Shown here: positions 24,901 through 32,638 of the stretch, one piece after another
Position numbering within the stretch: the first letter of the stretch is position 1
How the letters are laid out: each line of letters opens with the position of its first letter
Assembly (NCBI GenBank): GCA_024331095.1
Contig: JANDJE010000021.1
Coordinates: forward strand, 1-38,553
Source of the DNA: Nitrospira sp.
GTDB taxonomy: Bacteria > Nitrospirota > Nitrospiria > Nitrospirales > Nitrospiraceae
Length of the DNA: 38,553 nucleotides
Direction: 5' to 3'
Position numbers and translations under genes: made by a program
Notes under the pieces: generated by a model
Database searches by the model: none
The model's input: the letters and a program-made list of their open reading frames with translations, nothing else
What the model was told of the DNA's origin: nothing

Positions 24901-25334
24901 CGGGCCATTGGTTGATGGGATCGTATTTTACGGCCACGTCGATGATCGGTTTCATCGCGCTGGCTGGCATCATCGTCCGCAACTCGATTCTGCTGGTCGA
25001 CTTCATCCAGCTTCAAGAACGGAGTGGCGTACCTCCGTTGGAGGCGGTGATCACGGCGGGCGTCATCAGGACCAGGCCGATTCTCTTGACGGCGGCGGCG
25101 TTGATGGTGGGTGCGTTTGTGATCATCCTTGATCCGATTTTCCAGGGCTTGGCGGTGTCGCTGCTGTTCGGCGTGGGGGCCTCCACGTTGCTCACGCTGA
25201 TCGTGATCCCTGTGCTCTATTACCGTCTGGGAGGGAGGGAAGAGACACGAACCGGGAAACCGACGGCCGAAGCCGTCGCGGGAAACGGAGAAGCGGCCGT
25301 TCATCAGCCGCGAGAAGAAAATGTGCCGGCATGA
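21963..25334 (+). CDS. RND-family efflux pump, inner-membrane transporter
   Basis: A protein of 1123 residues with the RND layout: TM1 (LTPLIMLGALLLGLFAVIA), a large periplasmic loop with porter motifs (ADVWLPFPGASAKIVEEQL), TM2-6, a second large loop, and TM8-12 to the C-terminus. In TM4 the adjacent acidic pair D446-D447 (GILVDDAIVVVEN) corresponds to the proton-relay Asp407/Asp408 of AcrB; TM10 carries GIIVRNSILLVDFIQ. This favours proton-driven drug/solvent-type RND pumps rather than CusA-like metal pumps, which lack this pair. A low-complexity Ser/Glu/Pro stretch at about residues 298-320 (SSSTEPASRETTSRPDG) is unusual and probably a flexible loop. It sits between adaptor and channel genes, forming a full tripartite set. 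Confidence 0.9.
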   Translation: MAGHSTPSTNPRARYGLSGRIAALFIGSKLTPLIMLGALLLGLFAVIATPREEEPQIVVPMADVWLPFPGASAKIVEEQLTKPFERKISEIKGVEYVYSISRPGGALIIVRFYVGQPMEQSLVDLYDKLMSNQDLLPPGAEPFLVKPKDVNDVPIVTITLSSRRYGAFELSRLGEQVLEEIKKVGGTAGGFIVGGRPRELRVQLDPARLKAYGLTPLNIAGIIRGENLALPTGRFDSRNQSFLVEAGRFIRSREDLEGLVVSVSERRPVYLRQVADVIDGPAEVTSYVWFGQGKAAARSSSTEPASRETTSRPDGQESLFEEESAVTVAIAKQGGVNAVTVAEQVIRKIEEMKGVLIPADVRVTVTRDYGETAQEKANELLWHLAVAVVAVVVFLGVALGPRPALVVSIAIPLTLALTLFTSMLIGYTINRVTLFALIFSIGILVDDAIVVVENTYRHLMLRLRPHDEASIYAVDEVGNPTILATFTVIAALLPMAFVSGLMGPYMRPIPINASIAMFFSLLVAFVVIPWFCRTCYREGATVKGVEHERGEAGLTARIYRLALTPLLQRPFLAYSFLTLVALLLVGSCFMFYTRHVAVKMLPFDNKSEIQVVIDMPEGTTLEETARAAKALTSYIRTVPEVRDYQAYVGTASPFNFNGLVRHYFLRSQPHEADIQINLAAKDKREAQSHEIARRIRRPIQDIARLYGANVKVVEVPPGPPVQSVLVAEIYGPDYQRQQAVAKEIRALFESTPGVVDVDDSIEADQVKYVVTVDRAKAALAGIPSEEIVHTLRMALEGTAVGSVHIPQEKRPVLITLRFPLKERTGHEHLGEIALRTKSGGLVPLSELLSVEQTAQEKSIYHKNQKPVVYVVADVGGVGAEKAESPVYGVLGVGKKLEDYRPAEGYRIEQYYASQPWSEDKLSMKWDGEWHITYETFRDMGVAFAVAMLLIYLLIVGQFQSFLTPLIIMAPIPLTLIGILPGHWLMGSYFTATSMIGFIALAGIIVRNSILLVDFIQLQERSGVPPLEAVITAGVIRTRPILLTAAALMVGAFVIILDPIFQGLAVSLLFGVGASTLLTLIVIPVLYYRLGGREETRTGKPTAEAVAGNGEAAVHQPREENVPA

Positions 25335-25417
25335 ACCGACGGCTGGGGCGTTCCGCGACAGACCATCATTGCCCCTGTCGCAGGATTCCCGGCGCGAAGA
25401 GATCGTCTTCTCGTCCT

Positions 25418-25444
25418 AACGGGCTCACCGGCCGTTAACCCGTT
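25418..25444 (+). other. Short inverted repeat between pump and channel genes
   Basis: AACGGG (25418-25423) and CCCGTT (25439-25444) form a 6-bp stem within the 180-nt spacer. With no T-run, it may be an intra-operon processing or attenuation element. Nothing else of note is seen in the spacer. Confidence 0.25.
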
Positions 25445-25516
25445 GGAATTTCCTTGTCGGTGGCGCGGCCCCTCTCGCCGCGCGCGTGGCACGGTTGTTG
25501 GGTGATGGAGCATCCT

Positions 25517-26914
25517 ATGGCACTTCTTCAGCGGACAAGAATCATGGCGGGCCGTCGCGTCGCTCGCGCGGCGGCGGTAGCGTGCTTGGTGTTTTTCGGC
25601 CTCGTCGCTTCCGGCGGTCGGTCCGCCGGCGCGGAGGAGCCCTCGGGGGCTGGGCCTCCGGAACTCCGGCTCAGCTTGCGCGACGCTATTGAAGCGGCGA
25701 TTGACAACAACATCAACGTCCGTTTACTCAAGGAACGGATCGCTGCCGCGCAGGCCCAGGCCGACGCCAGCCTCGGAGCCCTGCTTCCGAATGTGTCCGG
25801 ATACGTCAACGGCCGAAGCCAGACGGTGAACCTGGCCGCCTTCGGCCTTCCGATGGATCAATTCGCGAACTTCGGATTGACCCGGAGCGTCACCGAACCC
25901 TTTCAAGTCTATGACGCGAGGGGGACGTTGGTCCAAAACCTGTTCAGTCTCAGCCTGATTCAACGGTGGCGCGCCGCCAAAACGGGCGTGGACGTGGCGT
26001 CGCTGGAAGCGGAGGTGACCAAGCGCGACGTCATGGCGACGGTCGGCTTGTTGTACATGGAGGCGTTGCGCGCCGACGAAGCCGTGAAGGCAAGGGAGGC
26101 CGACATCGAGCTCGGCCGGCAACTGCTCAAGTTGGCGCAAGACCGTAAGGCCGCGGGCATTGCGACCGGATTGGACGTGACCAGGGAGGAAGTCCAATTG
26201 GAGAATCACAAGCAGCGGCTGCTGGTGTCTCAGAATGAACGAGAAAGCGCGCGGCTCAATCTGCTTCGCGCCCTCGGCATTTCCTTCGACGTGCGTCTGA
26301 CGTTGACCGACGAATTGAAATTGCTGCCCGTCGAATTCCAGCGGCCGGAGGAGGCGCTCGCCGCCGCGCGAGAGCAGCGGCTGGAATTGAAGGCGCAGGA
26401 AACGCGGCAAAAGCTGGCGTCGCTCAGCCTCAGTTCCGTGGCGGGCGAACGGGTGCCGACGCTCTCGCTCAACGGGGATTATGGATGGATCGGGGTCAAG
26501 CCGGAAGACGCGATGGCGACCCATTCGATCGGATTGACGTTCTCGATTCCTATTTTCGACGGAGGGCAGCGGGAGGCCCGCATTTCCGAAACCAAAAGCC
26601 GGGTGAGACAGGAGCTGATCCGCATGAAGGACGTGTCGGATCAAGTGACGTTGGAGGTGCGCAACGCCCTGTTGACCCTGGAATCTTCCATTCAGCAGGT
26701 CGCCGTCGCCGAAAAGGGCATGGAATTGGCGCTGAAGGAACTGGCTTTCGCACGGGATCGGTTTACCGCCGGACTGGGGACCAATATCGACGTGACGAAC
26801 GCGCAAACCTCTCTGGCGCGGGCTCGGGACAATCAAATCGAGGCGCTCTTCCGGTTCAACGCCTCGCGCATCAATCTTGCGAGGGCCAAGGGGGAAATCG
26901 AGCATCTGTTCTGA
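25517..26914 (+). CDS. TolC-family outer-membrane channel
   Basis: 465 residues from ATG 25517, where GGAG (25507-25510) lies 6 nt upstream; ATG 25505 and 25544 are alternatives. Signal peptide: RRVARAAAVACLVFFGLVASGG, ending near AGAEE. The mature protein has the two-fold TolC repeat: LSLRDAIEAAIDNNINVRLL opens repeat 1, and long helices (EALRADEAVKAREADIELG, then DQVTLEVRNALLTLESSIQQ) alternate with strand regions (LPNVSGYVNGR; TFSIPIFDGGQREA). The C-terminal ATNID/NAQTSLARARDNQ region is typical. It probably serves the RND pump upstream and possibly the ABC exporter downstream, since no second channel gene is present. Confidence 0.88.
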   Translation: MALLQRTRIMAGRRVARAAAVACLVFFGLVASGGRSAGAEEPSGAGPPELRLSLRDAIEAAIDNNINVRLLKERIAAAQAQADASLGALLPNVSGYVNGRSQTVNLAAFGLPMDQFANFGLTRSVTEPFQVYDARGTLVQNLFSLSLIQRWRAAKTGVDVASLEAEVTKRDVMATVGLLYMEALRADEAVKAREADIELGRQLLKLAQDRKAAGIATGLDVTREEVQLENHKQRLLVSQNERESARLNLLRALGISFDVRLTLTDELKLLPVEFQRPEEALAAAREQRLELKAQETRQKLASLSLSSVAGERVPTLSLNGDYGWIGVKPEDAMATHSIGLTFSIPIFDGGQREARISETKSRVRQELIRMKDVSDQVTLEVRNALLTLESSIQQVAVAEKGMELALKELAFARDRFTAGLGTNIDVTNAQTSLARARDNQIEALFRFNASRINLARAKGEIEHLF

Positions 26915-27048
26915 CGCCTCCAACCGTCATCTTCCTGTTTGCCGCTACGGTTCCAATGCTGTCGGGGTCTTCGAACAGGAGCAGCTTGTGTCCGGCGAAC
27001 GGGGACGTTCTCGTAGAGAATGGGAGAGGGTCGAGGAAAGGCGAACGC

Positions 27049-28164
27049 ATGGGCGACCTGATGTTTCGTGGCAAAGGATGGGGGATTGCGGCGCTCGTCG
27101 TGGGTATGGCGGTCGCGGCCTATCTGGCGGCCGGACGGTGGGCGGGGAATGGGGAGTTACCCGAGGGATTGATCCAAGTCAACGGTTATATCGAAGGAGA
27201 TCACATCACGGTCTCCAGCAAATATGCCGGACGCATCCGCACCGTCTTGGCCCGTGAGGGAGAAACGGTGGAGGCCGATCAACCGTTGATTCAATTGGAT
27301 GACAGCCAGGCGACGGCCAAGGTGAAGCAGGCCCGGTACGCCGCCCAGTCGTTGGACGCGCAAGTGGAGGCCGCGCGCGACCAGCTTGCCGTGATGAATC
27401 TCGAAACTCCGCTGAAGATTGAAGCGGCGGAGGCGCATGTGGCCCGCGCCCAGGCGCTCTGGGAACGGGCCGTCGCGGTGGAGACGGAAGCAAAGGAGGA
27501 TGCGGAGCGATTTCAGCGGTTGGCCGACAAGGACCAAGCGTCTCTTCAGCAACGCGATCAGGCGAGAGCACGGTGGGACGTGGCGAGAAACGACATGGCG
27601 GCCGCTCTCTCGGGACTCACCCACGCAAAGAAGGAATTGGCCCAGGCTCAACTTGGGTGGAATCGAATCAAGGCCAAGAAGGAGGAGCTGACGTCGCTTG
27701 AGCGACAGCGAGACCATGCCTACGCCGTTCTGGAGGAAGCCGAGCGCGCGCTCGAGGAGTTGACGATCATGGCTCCGGCAGGCGGAACCGTCACGACGAA
27801 GATGGCGGATGTCGGAGAAATGGTGGCGGTCGGCTCCCCGCTCTTGGAACTGGTCGATCTCGACAGTCTCTATCTCAAGGCCTACGTTCCCGAAGTGCTC
27901 ATCGGCAAGGTTCGGCTGAATTTGCCGGCCATGGTCTATACCGATGCGTTCCCCGACCAACCGATCGAAGCGCGGGTTCGCCACATCGCCTCCAAGGCGG
28001 AATTCACGCCCAAGGAAGTGCAGACGGCCGATGAGCGGGTCAAGCTCGTGTACGCCGTGAAGCTTCAATTGAACGAGAATCCCGATCATCGGCTCACCCC
28101 CGGTCTGCCGGCCGACGCGGTCATTCGATGGAAAGAGGACGTAGCCTGGGTGAAACCACGGTAG
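27049..28164 (+). CDS. HlyD/YbhG-like adaptor of an ABC exporter
   Basis: 371 residues from ATG 27049; the reading frame is open far upstream, but that part overlaps the TolC gene and is not coding. AGGAAAGG lies upstream. One N-terminal membrane segment (GWGIAALVVGMAVAAYLAAG) is followed by IQVNGYIEGDHITVSSKYAG and a lipoyl half (IRTVLAREGETVEADQPLI). A long coiled-coil hairpin of about 150 residues follows, then the second lipoyl half (LEELTIMAPAGGTVTTKMAD) and a beta domain. The pattern fits HlyD/YbhG adaptors, which work with ABC ATPase plus ABC-2 permeases. The gene lies directly upstream of such a set, making a YbhGFSR-type exporter. Confidence 0.85.
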   Translation: MGDLMFRGKGWGIAALVVGMAVAAYLAAGRWAGNGELPEGLIQVNGYIEGDHITVSSKYAGRIRTVLAREGETVEADQPLIQLDDSQATAKVKQARYAAQSLDAQVEAARDQLAVMNLETPLKIEAAEAHVARAQALWERAVAVETEAKEDAERFQRLADKDQASLQQRDQARARWDVARNDMAAALSGLTHAKKELAQAQLGWNRIKAKKEELTSLERQRDHAYAVLEEAERALEELTIMAPAGGTVTTKMADVGEMVAVGSPLLELVDLDSLYLKAYVPEVLIGKVRLNLPAMVYTDAFPDQPIEARVRHIASKAEFTPKEVQTADERVKLVYAVKLQLNENPDHRLTPGLPADAVIRWKEDVAWVKPR

Positions 28165-28217
28165 GAAGACCAGCAAAGAACCGGGAAACGGGATGTGAGG
28201 CGAGAAAGGAGTCGCCT

Positions 28218-30179
28218 GTGCGTGAGAGCGGACATCCTGTCGTCCGGGTGACGAGTGTACGGAAACGCTACAACCATCAATGGGCCCTCGATGGAATCGA
28301 TCTTGTGGTGGAAAGGGGAGAACTCTACGGGGTGATCGGCCCCGATGGATCGGGCAAGAGCAGCCTGCTCAAGGCGATCGCTGGAGTGCAGACATTCGAC
28401 GGCGGATACATCGAAGTGTGTGGACTGCCACTGGCCTCGGAACGGGAGGCGGAGCGCATCAAGCCGAAGGTGGGATTCCTGCCTCAAGGGCTGGGAGCGA
28501 GTCTCTATCAAGAGTTGTCCGTCGAGGAAAACATCGATTGTTTCGCCGATCTTCGCTCCGTGCCGCCGGATGTGTTGGCCGAGCGCAAGGCGTGGCTGCT
28601 CCATGTGACGCGGCTTGAACGGTTTCGTGATCGTTCCACCAAACATCTCTCGGGCGGGATGAAACAGAAACTCGGCTTGATCTGCGCGCTCATCCATGAG
28701 CCGGAGCTGGTCATTCTGGATGAGCCGACGACGGGGATCGATCCTGTTTCCCGTCAGGATCTCTGGTCGATGCTCTCCGCGCTGCTGCACGAGAAAGGCA
28801 TGACGGCTCTCGTTTCCACGTCGTACATGGACGAGGCTGAGCGGTTTCATCGGTTGTCCTTTCTGTCAAACGGGAAGGTGCTGATTGCCGGAACACCTGA
28901 GGCCGTGCGAACGTCGGTGATGGGATCGGTGGCCGCCTTCGAAACGACCGCGCCTGCCGACGCGGTCGCTCGATTGAGACAGACCTTCGAGCAGGTCGAA
29001 ACGGCCGGCCGGTCGGTTCGCGTTTTTGTCGGAATCGGCGACCGGGAAGAGGCGAGGCGGTCCGTTGAGGCCGTGGCGGGAGATCTTATTGGTTCGCCGA
29101 TCGCCGTTGAGGAACCGGAATTGGAGGACGTCGTCGTTTCGTTGCTTGCTCGATCAAGAGGGGAAGAGCAGCCACCGGAAGTGACCGGCCGAGGCGCGCC
29201 CTCTGATCGCGAGGAAGAGGCGATGCAGGCCAACGGATTAACGAAGGACTTTGGAAACTTTCGCGCCGTTGATGGTGTGTCTTTTCGAGTGAGGCAAGGA
29301 GAAGTCTTCGGCTTATTGGGCGCGAATGGAGCAGGCAAAACGACCGTGATCAAAATGCTCACCGGCCTTCTCGCCCCGACAACAGGAACTGGGGTGGTTG
29401 CAGGAGTGGATATGAAGACGGCGGCCCGTTCCATCAGGGAGCGAATCGGCTACGTGTCCCAAGCCTTCTCTCTCTACCTGGACTTGACCGTGGCGGAAAA
29501 CATCCGGTTCTTTGCCGGCATCTATGGTCTCGATCGGCAGACCGCTGTTGCGCGAGGGCGGGAGATTGTCGTTATGGCGGGATTATCCGGCCATGAATCG
29601 AGTTTGGCCGGCCGATTGCCGATGGGGCTTCGCCAGCGCCTTGCGCTCGGTTGCGCGTTGGTCCATGCCCCGCGGGTGTTGTTCCTTGACGAGCCGACGG
29701 CGGGCGTCGATCCGCTAGGGCGCCGGCGATTTTGGGACTTCCTGGGGATGTTGGCTCGGGAACGGGGCGTGGCGATCTTGGTCACCACCCATCACCTGAA
29801 CGAAGCCGAACGTTGCGACCGACTGGCCCTTATGGATGCCGGCCGGATTGTTGCGGAAGGGACGCCGGAGGAGTTGAAGCGCGAAGTCCGGAAAGAAGCC
29901 GGCATTCTTTTCGAAGTGGTGGTGGATCAACCAAGCCGAGCGGTGGCCTGTTTGCAGCAGAGCGGCTTCCCCAACGTCTCGCTTTATGGCGCCACGGTCC
30001 GGTTGTTGTGTGGGAATCCCGATGACGATCTGAGCCGCCTCCGCCGCGAGCTTGCTGACGGCGGAATCCAGGTGCGCTCGATGAGAGAACGGTCGTTAAG
30101 TCTGGAGGACGTGTTCGTGTATCGCATCAAGACGCTTGATCGACAAGCTCGGTCATCCGGGCGGCCGGTGAGCGCATGA
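28218..30179 (+). CDS. Double ABC transporter ATPase (YbhF-like)
   Basis: 653 residues from GTG 28218, with AAAGGAG (28205-28211) 6 nt upstream; the frame is open further up but overlaps the previous gene. Two complete ATPase domains are fused. Domain 1 has Walker A GPDGSGKSS (41-49), signature LSGGMKQ (from 144) and Walker B LVILDEPTTGIDP. Domain 2 has Walker A GANGAGKTT (368-376), a non-canonical signature LPMGLRQRL and Walker B VLFLDEPTAGVDP. The altered second signature is also seen in YbhF-type proteins. It powers the two permeases encoded next. Its last codons overlap the first permease start (ATGA), indicating translational coupling. Confidence 0.9.
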   Translation: MRESGHPVVRVTSVRKRYNHQWALDGIDLVVERGELYGVIGPDGSGKSSLLKAIAGVQTFDGGYIEVCGLPLASEREAERIKPKVGFLPQGLGASLYQELSVEENIDCFADLRSVPPDVLAERKAWLLHVTRLERFRDRSTKHLSGGMKQKLGLICALIHEPELVILDEPTTGIDPVSRQDLWSMLSALLHEKGMTALVSTSYMDEAERFHRLSFLSNGKVLIAGTPEAVRTSVMGSVAAFETTAPADAVARLRQTFEQVETAGRSVRVFVGIGDREEARRSVEAVAGDLIGSPIAVEEPELEDVVVSLLARSRGEEQPPEVTGRGAPSDREEEAMQANGLTKDFGNFRAVDGVSFRVRQGEVFGLLGANGAGKTTVIKMLTGLLAPTTGTGVVAGVDMKTAARSIRERIGYVSQAFSLYLDLTVAENIRFFAGIYGLDRQTAVARGREIVVMAGLSGHESSLAGRLPMGLRQRLALGCALVHAPRVLFLDEPTAGVDPLGRRRFWDFLGMLARERGVAILVTTHHLNEAERCDRLALMDAGRIVAEGTPEELKREVRKEAGILFEVVVDQPSRAVACLQQSGFPNVSLYGATVRLLCGNPDDDLSRLRRELADGGIQVRSMRERSLSLEDVFVYRIKTLDRQARSSGRPVSA

Positions 30180-31330
30180 CGATCCGTCGCCTTGCGGCAG
30201 TCGCCAAGAAGGAATGGAAAGAGACGGTTCGCAATCGGCTGTTTCTGTTGATGGCGTTCCTACTCCCTCCTTTATGGATGGTCGTCTTTGGGTACGGCCT
30301 CGTGTTGGACGTGGAGCGGGTGCCGTTTGCCGTTTTGGATCGGGATCGCTCGCCGTTGAGCCGGGACTATGTGTCCCGATTTGTTGAGTCGCGCTATTTC
30401 GACTACCGAGGGACCATTCAAGATGAACGGGAGATCGACCGTCTTCTAGGGAAGACGGCCATTCGCCTGGCGATCATCGTTCCCGAGCGGTTCCAAGAAC
30501 GTTTGTCGACGGGACGGCCCATGACCGTCCAAATCCTGTTGGACGGCTCGTTCCCCCTCCATGCCGATATCACCAAGGGCTATGTCCTGGCCATCAATCG
30601 GGCCTTTTCGAAGGACCTGCTGGCTGATTTTTTGGCTCGTACCAGAGGGATGACCGGCGACGAGGCGTCCCGGCTTCTGGAGCCGGTGACATTGGAAACT
30701 CGCTATCTCTATAACGAAGAGGTTCGAAGCACCTGGTCGATCGTGCCGGCCCTCATCATGTTCGCGCTCATGGTCTCGCCGCCGATCCTGACGGCCCTGG
30801 GGATGGTGCGGGAAAAGGAAACCGGTTCGATCTACACGATGTATGGCTCCACGGCCAGCAAGGGCGACATCCTCTTGGGCAAACTGGCTCCCTACTGCGC
30901 CATTTCGATCATCAACGTGGTCGTGTTGTGGGCGACGGCCGTCTGGTTTTTTGGGGTGCCGTTCAAGGGGAGTTTCGCGGTGTTTTTTGTCGCGTCGGTC
31001 CTGTTTGTCTTGTGCAGCACCGGCATCGGGTTGGTCGTTTCCCTCCTGGTGCGGACCCAGATGGCCGCCTTGATCATCACCATCATCGTCGCGATGGTGC
31101 CGACGATTTTGTATTCCGGCTTGCTGGTGCCCGTGTCGTCACTGGGGCTTGGAGCGCGGGTGCAAGCCCATGCCTTTCCGGCCATGTATTACACCGATGT
31201 GGTGCGAGCGAGCTTTCTCAAGGGATTCAGTTTCCATACCCTGTGGATCAACATCCTGGCGCTTGCGGGGTTCGCCGGGGCGATTCTGCTTCTCGCGTAC
31301 GGTCTTTTCACCAAACGACCGAAAGCCTAG
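30176..31330 (+). CDS. ABC-2 type permease, first subunit (YbhS-like)
   Basis: A protein of 384 residues whose ATG overlaps the stop of the ATPase gene. TM1 (LFLLMAFLLPPLWMVVFGYGLVL) follows a short cytoplasmic ARAKKEWKE-like start (AVAKKEWKETVRNR). A periplasmic domain of about 150 residues comes next (VPFAVLDRDRSPLSRDY, DGSFPLHADITKG). Five further membrane segments end the protein, including ALIITIIVAMVPTILYSGLLV and ILALAGFAGAILLLAYGLF. This is the ABC2_membrane_3 arrangement used by exporters with HlyD adaptors. It pairs with the next gene to make the membrane channel. Confidence 0.88.
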   Translation: MTIRRLAAVAKKEWKETVRNRLFLLMAFLLPPLWMVVFGYGLVLDVERVPFAVLDRDRSPLSRDYVSRFVESRYFDYRGTIQDEREIDRLLGKTAIRLAIIVPERFQERLSTGRPMTVQILLDGSFPLHADITKGYVLAINRAFSKDLLADFLARTRGMTGDEASRLLEPVTLETRYLYNEEVRSTWSIVPALIMFALMVSPPILTALGMVREKETGSIYTMYGSTASKGDILLGKLAPYCAISIINVVVLWATAVWFFGVPFKGSFAVFFVASVLFVLCSTGIGLVVSLLVRTQMAALIITIIVAMVPTILYSGLLVPVSSLGLGARVQAHAFPAMYYTDVVRASFLKGFSFHTLWINILALAGFAGAILLLAYGLFTKRPKA

Positions 31331-31364
31331 CCGCGTCTTTTGCGCGGCAAGACGGAGGAATGAC

Positions 31365-32537
31365 GTGAGGGACAACGGATGGGGGACAATCGGCGCCGCC
31401 CGTGTGTGGGTGTTTCGTCTCTTGGTCATGACGAAGAAGGAATTACTGCAATTGAGGCGCGACGGACCCTTGCTGTTGTTTCTGATCTACTCGTTTTCTC
31501 TGTCGGTCTATATCAGCGGCGCGGGCATCACGATGCAGGTCAAGAGCGCAAGCCTCGTGGTGCATGACGGCGACCGCAGCGAGTCGTCGCGCGAGTTGAT
31601 CCGTCGCTTTCGCGAGCCCACGTTTCGCTTCGAGGAAGAAGTGCCGGAGCCGAAGGTCGGCCTCGAACGGCTGGATCAGGGGGCGGCGATGCTGTTCTTG
31701 AACATCCCGCCGCGATTCCATGAGGCCGTTCGTGGAGGCGAGCCCATCGCGCTCCAATTGCAGGTGGACACGACGAATGCCGCGCAAGCGCTGTCGGCGG
31801 CCTCACATGTGGCTCGCATCGTGGGCGGCGTTTCGACGGAGCTGGCGGCAAGCCGGCTGGCCGCGACGGCGGGGGGGCGAGTGGATCTGCCGGTGGTCGA
31901 GAGTGCTCCCCGAGTCTGGTATAACCCCAATCAAGATGAAACCTGGTTTCAATCGATCGCGCATATCCTCCGCATGATCACGCTGTTTGCATTTCTCCTC
32001 CCGGCGGCGGCCCTTGTGCGAGAGAAGGAGCATGGGACGGTGGAGCAATTGCTGGTGGCGCCGATCGCGCCTCTGCATATTATGCTGTCAAAAGTTTTGG
32101 CGATGACGTTGGTCATTCTCGTGTCCACGACGTTCGCCGTGACGGTCATCATGAAGCCGCTTTTCGGCGTGCCGATCAAGGGGAGTCTCACCCTGTTTCT
32201 GATTCTGACGGCGCTCCACAGTGTCACCACCGCCGGTCTCGGCCTGTTCGCCGCCACGGTGACGAAGAACCAAGCGCAGATCGGGATGATCTCGTTGCTG
32301 GTGATCTCGCCCATGTTTCTGTTGTCCGGCATCACCACACCGTATGAGGCGATGCCCTCGTGGGTGCAATCCATCATGGCGGTATCGCCGCTCCGCTACT
32401 TCGCCGACATTACGTATGGCATTTTGCTCAAGGGTGTCGGGCTCGATGTTCTCTGGGATTCCGTGTTGGCCATGGTGCTCCTGGGCGGATTCGTATTCGG
32501 TCTGGGCCTATGGCGGTTTTATAAACAATTTGAATAG
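31365..32537 (+). CDS. ABC-2 type permease, second subunit (YbhR-like)
   Basis: 390 residues from GTG 31365, with GGAGG 6 nt upstream (31354-31358); the frame is open further upstream but overlaps the previous gene. The layout is like the first permease: cytoplasmic VMTKKELLQLRRDGP, TM1 (LLLFLIYSFSLSVYISGAG), a periplasmic domain (VHDGDRSESSRELIRRF), then five membrane segments with a conserved LVREKEHGTVEQLLVAP loop and SPMFLLSGITTPYEAMP. It closes the export block. No channel gene follows, so outer-membrane passage would need the TolC-like protein encoded upstream. Confidence 0.88.
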   Translation: MRDNGWGTIGAARVWVFRLLVMTKKELLQLRRDGPLLLFLIYSFSLSVYISGAGITMQVKSASLVVHDGDRSESSRELIRRFREPTFRFEEEVPEPKVGLERLDQGAAMLFLNIPPRFHEAVRGGEPIALQLQVDTTNAAQALSAASHVARIVGGVSTELAASRLAATAGGRVDLPVVESAPRVWYNPNQDETWFQSIAHILRMITLFAFLLPAAALVREKEHGTVEQLLVAPIAPLHIMLSKVLAMTLVILVSTTFAVTVIMKPLFGVPIKGSLTLFLILTALHSVTTAGLGLFAATVTKNQAQIGMISLLVISPMFLLSGITTPYEAMPSWVQSIMAVSPLRYFADITYGILLKGVGLDVLWDSVLAMVLLGGFVFGLGLWRFYKQFE

Positions 32538-32551
32538 AGGCGTGTTCCATT

Positions 32552-32584
32552 GGTGCGGCCCCTTTGTCGGGCTCCGTAAGCACC
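32552..32584 (+). terminator. Hairpin after the export block (weak)
   Basis: GGTGC (32552-32556) pairs with GCACC (32580-32584), with an inner GCCC/GGGC stem (32558-32561 with 32569-32572). There is no T-run. It lies between the ABC permease and the phosphorylase genes and may mark a transcript boundary. Confidence 0.3.
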
Positions 32585-32638
32585 GTGTCGACAAGAAGCT
32601 CGTCGATTCCTTGATGATGGAAGGCAGGAAGGTTGATC

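Noticed and set aside
26485..27048. Upstream extension of the HlyD-like frame overlapping the TolC gene
   Set aside because: The sequence is Arg/Gly-rich and overlaps a well-supported gene; the real start is ATG 27049 with a ribosome-binding site.
31149..31364. Upstream extension of the second permease frame
   Set aside because: It overlaps the first permease, and GTG 31365 has GGAGG at ideal spacing.
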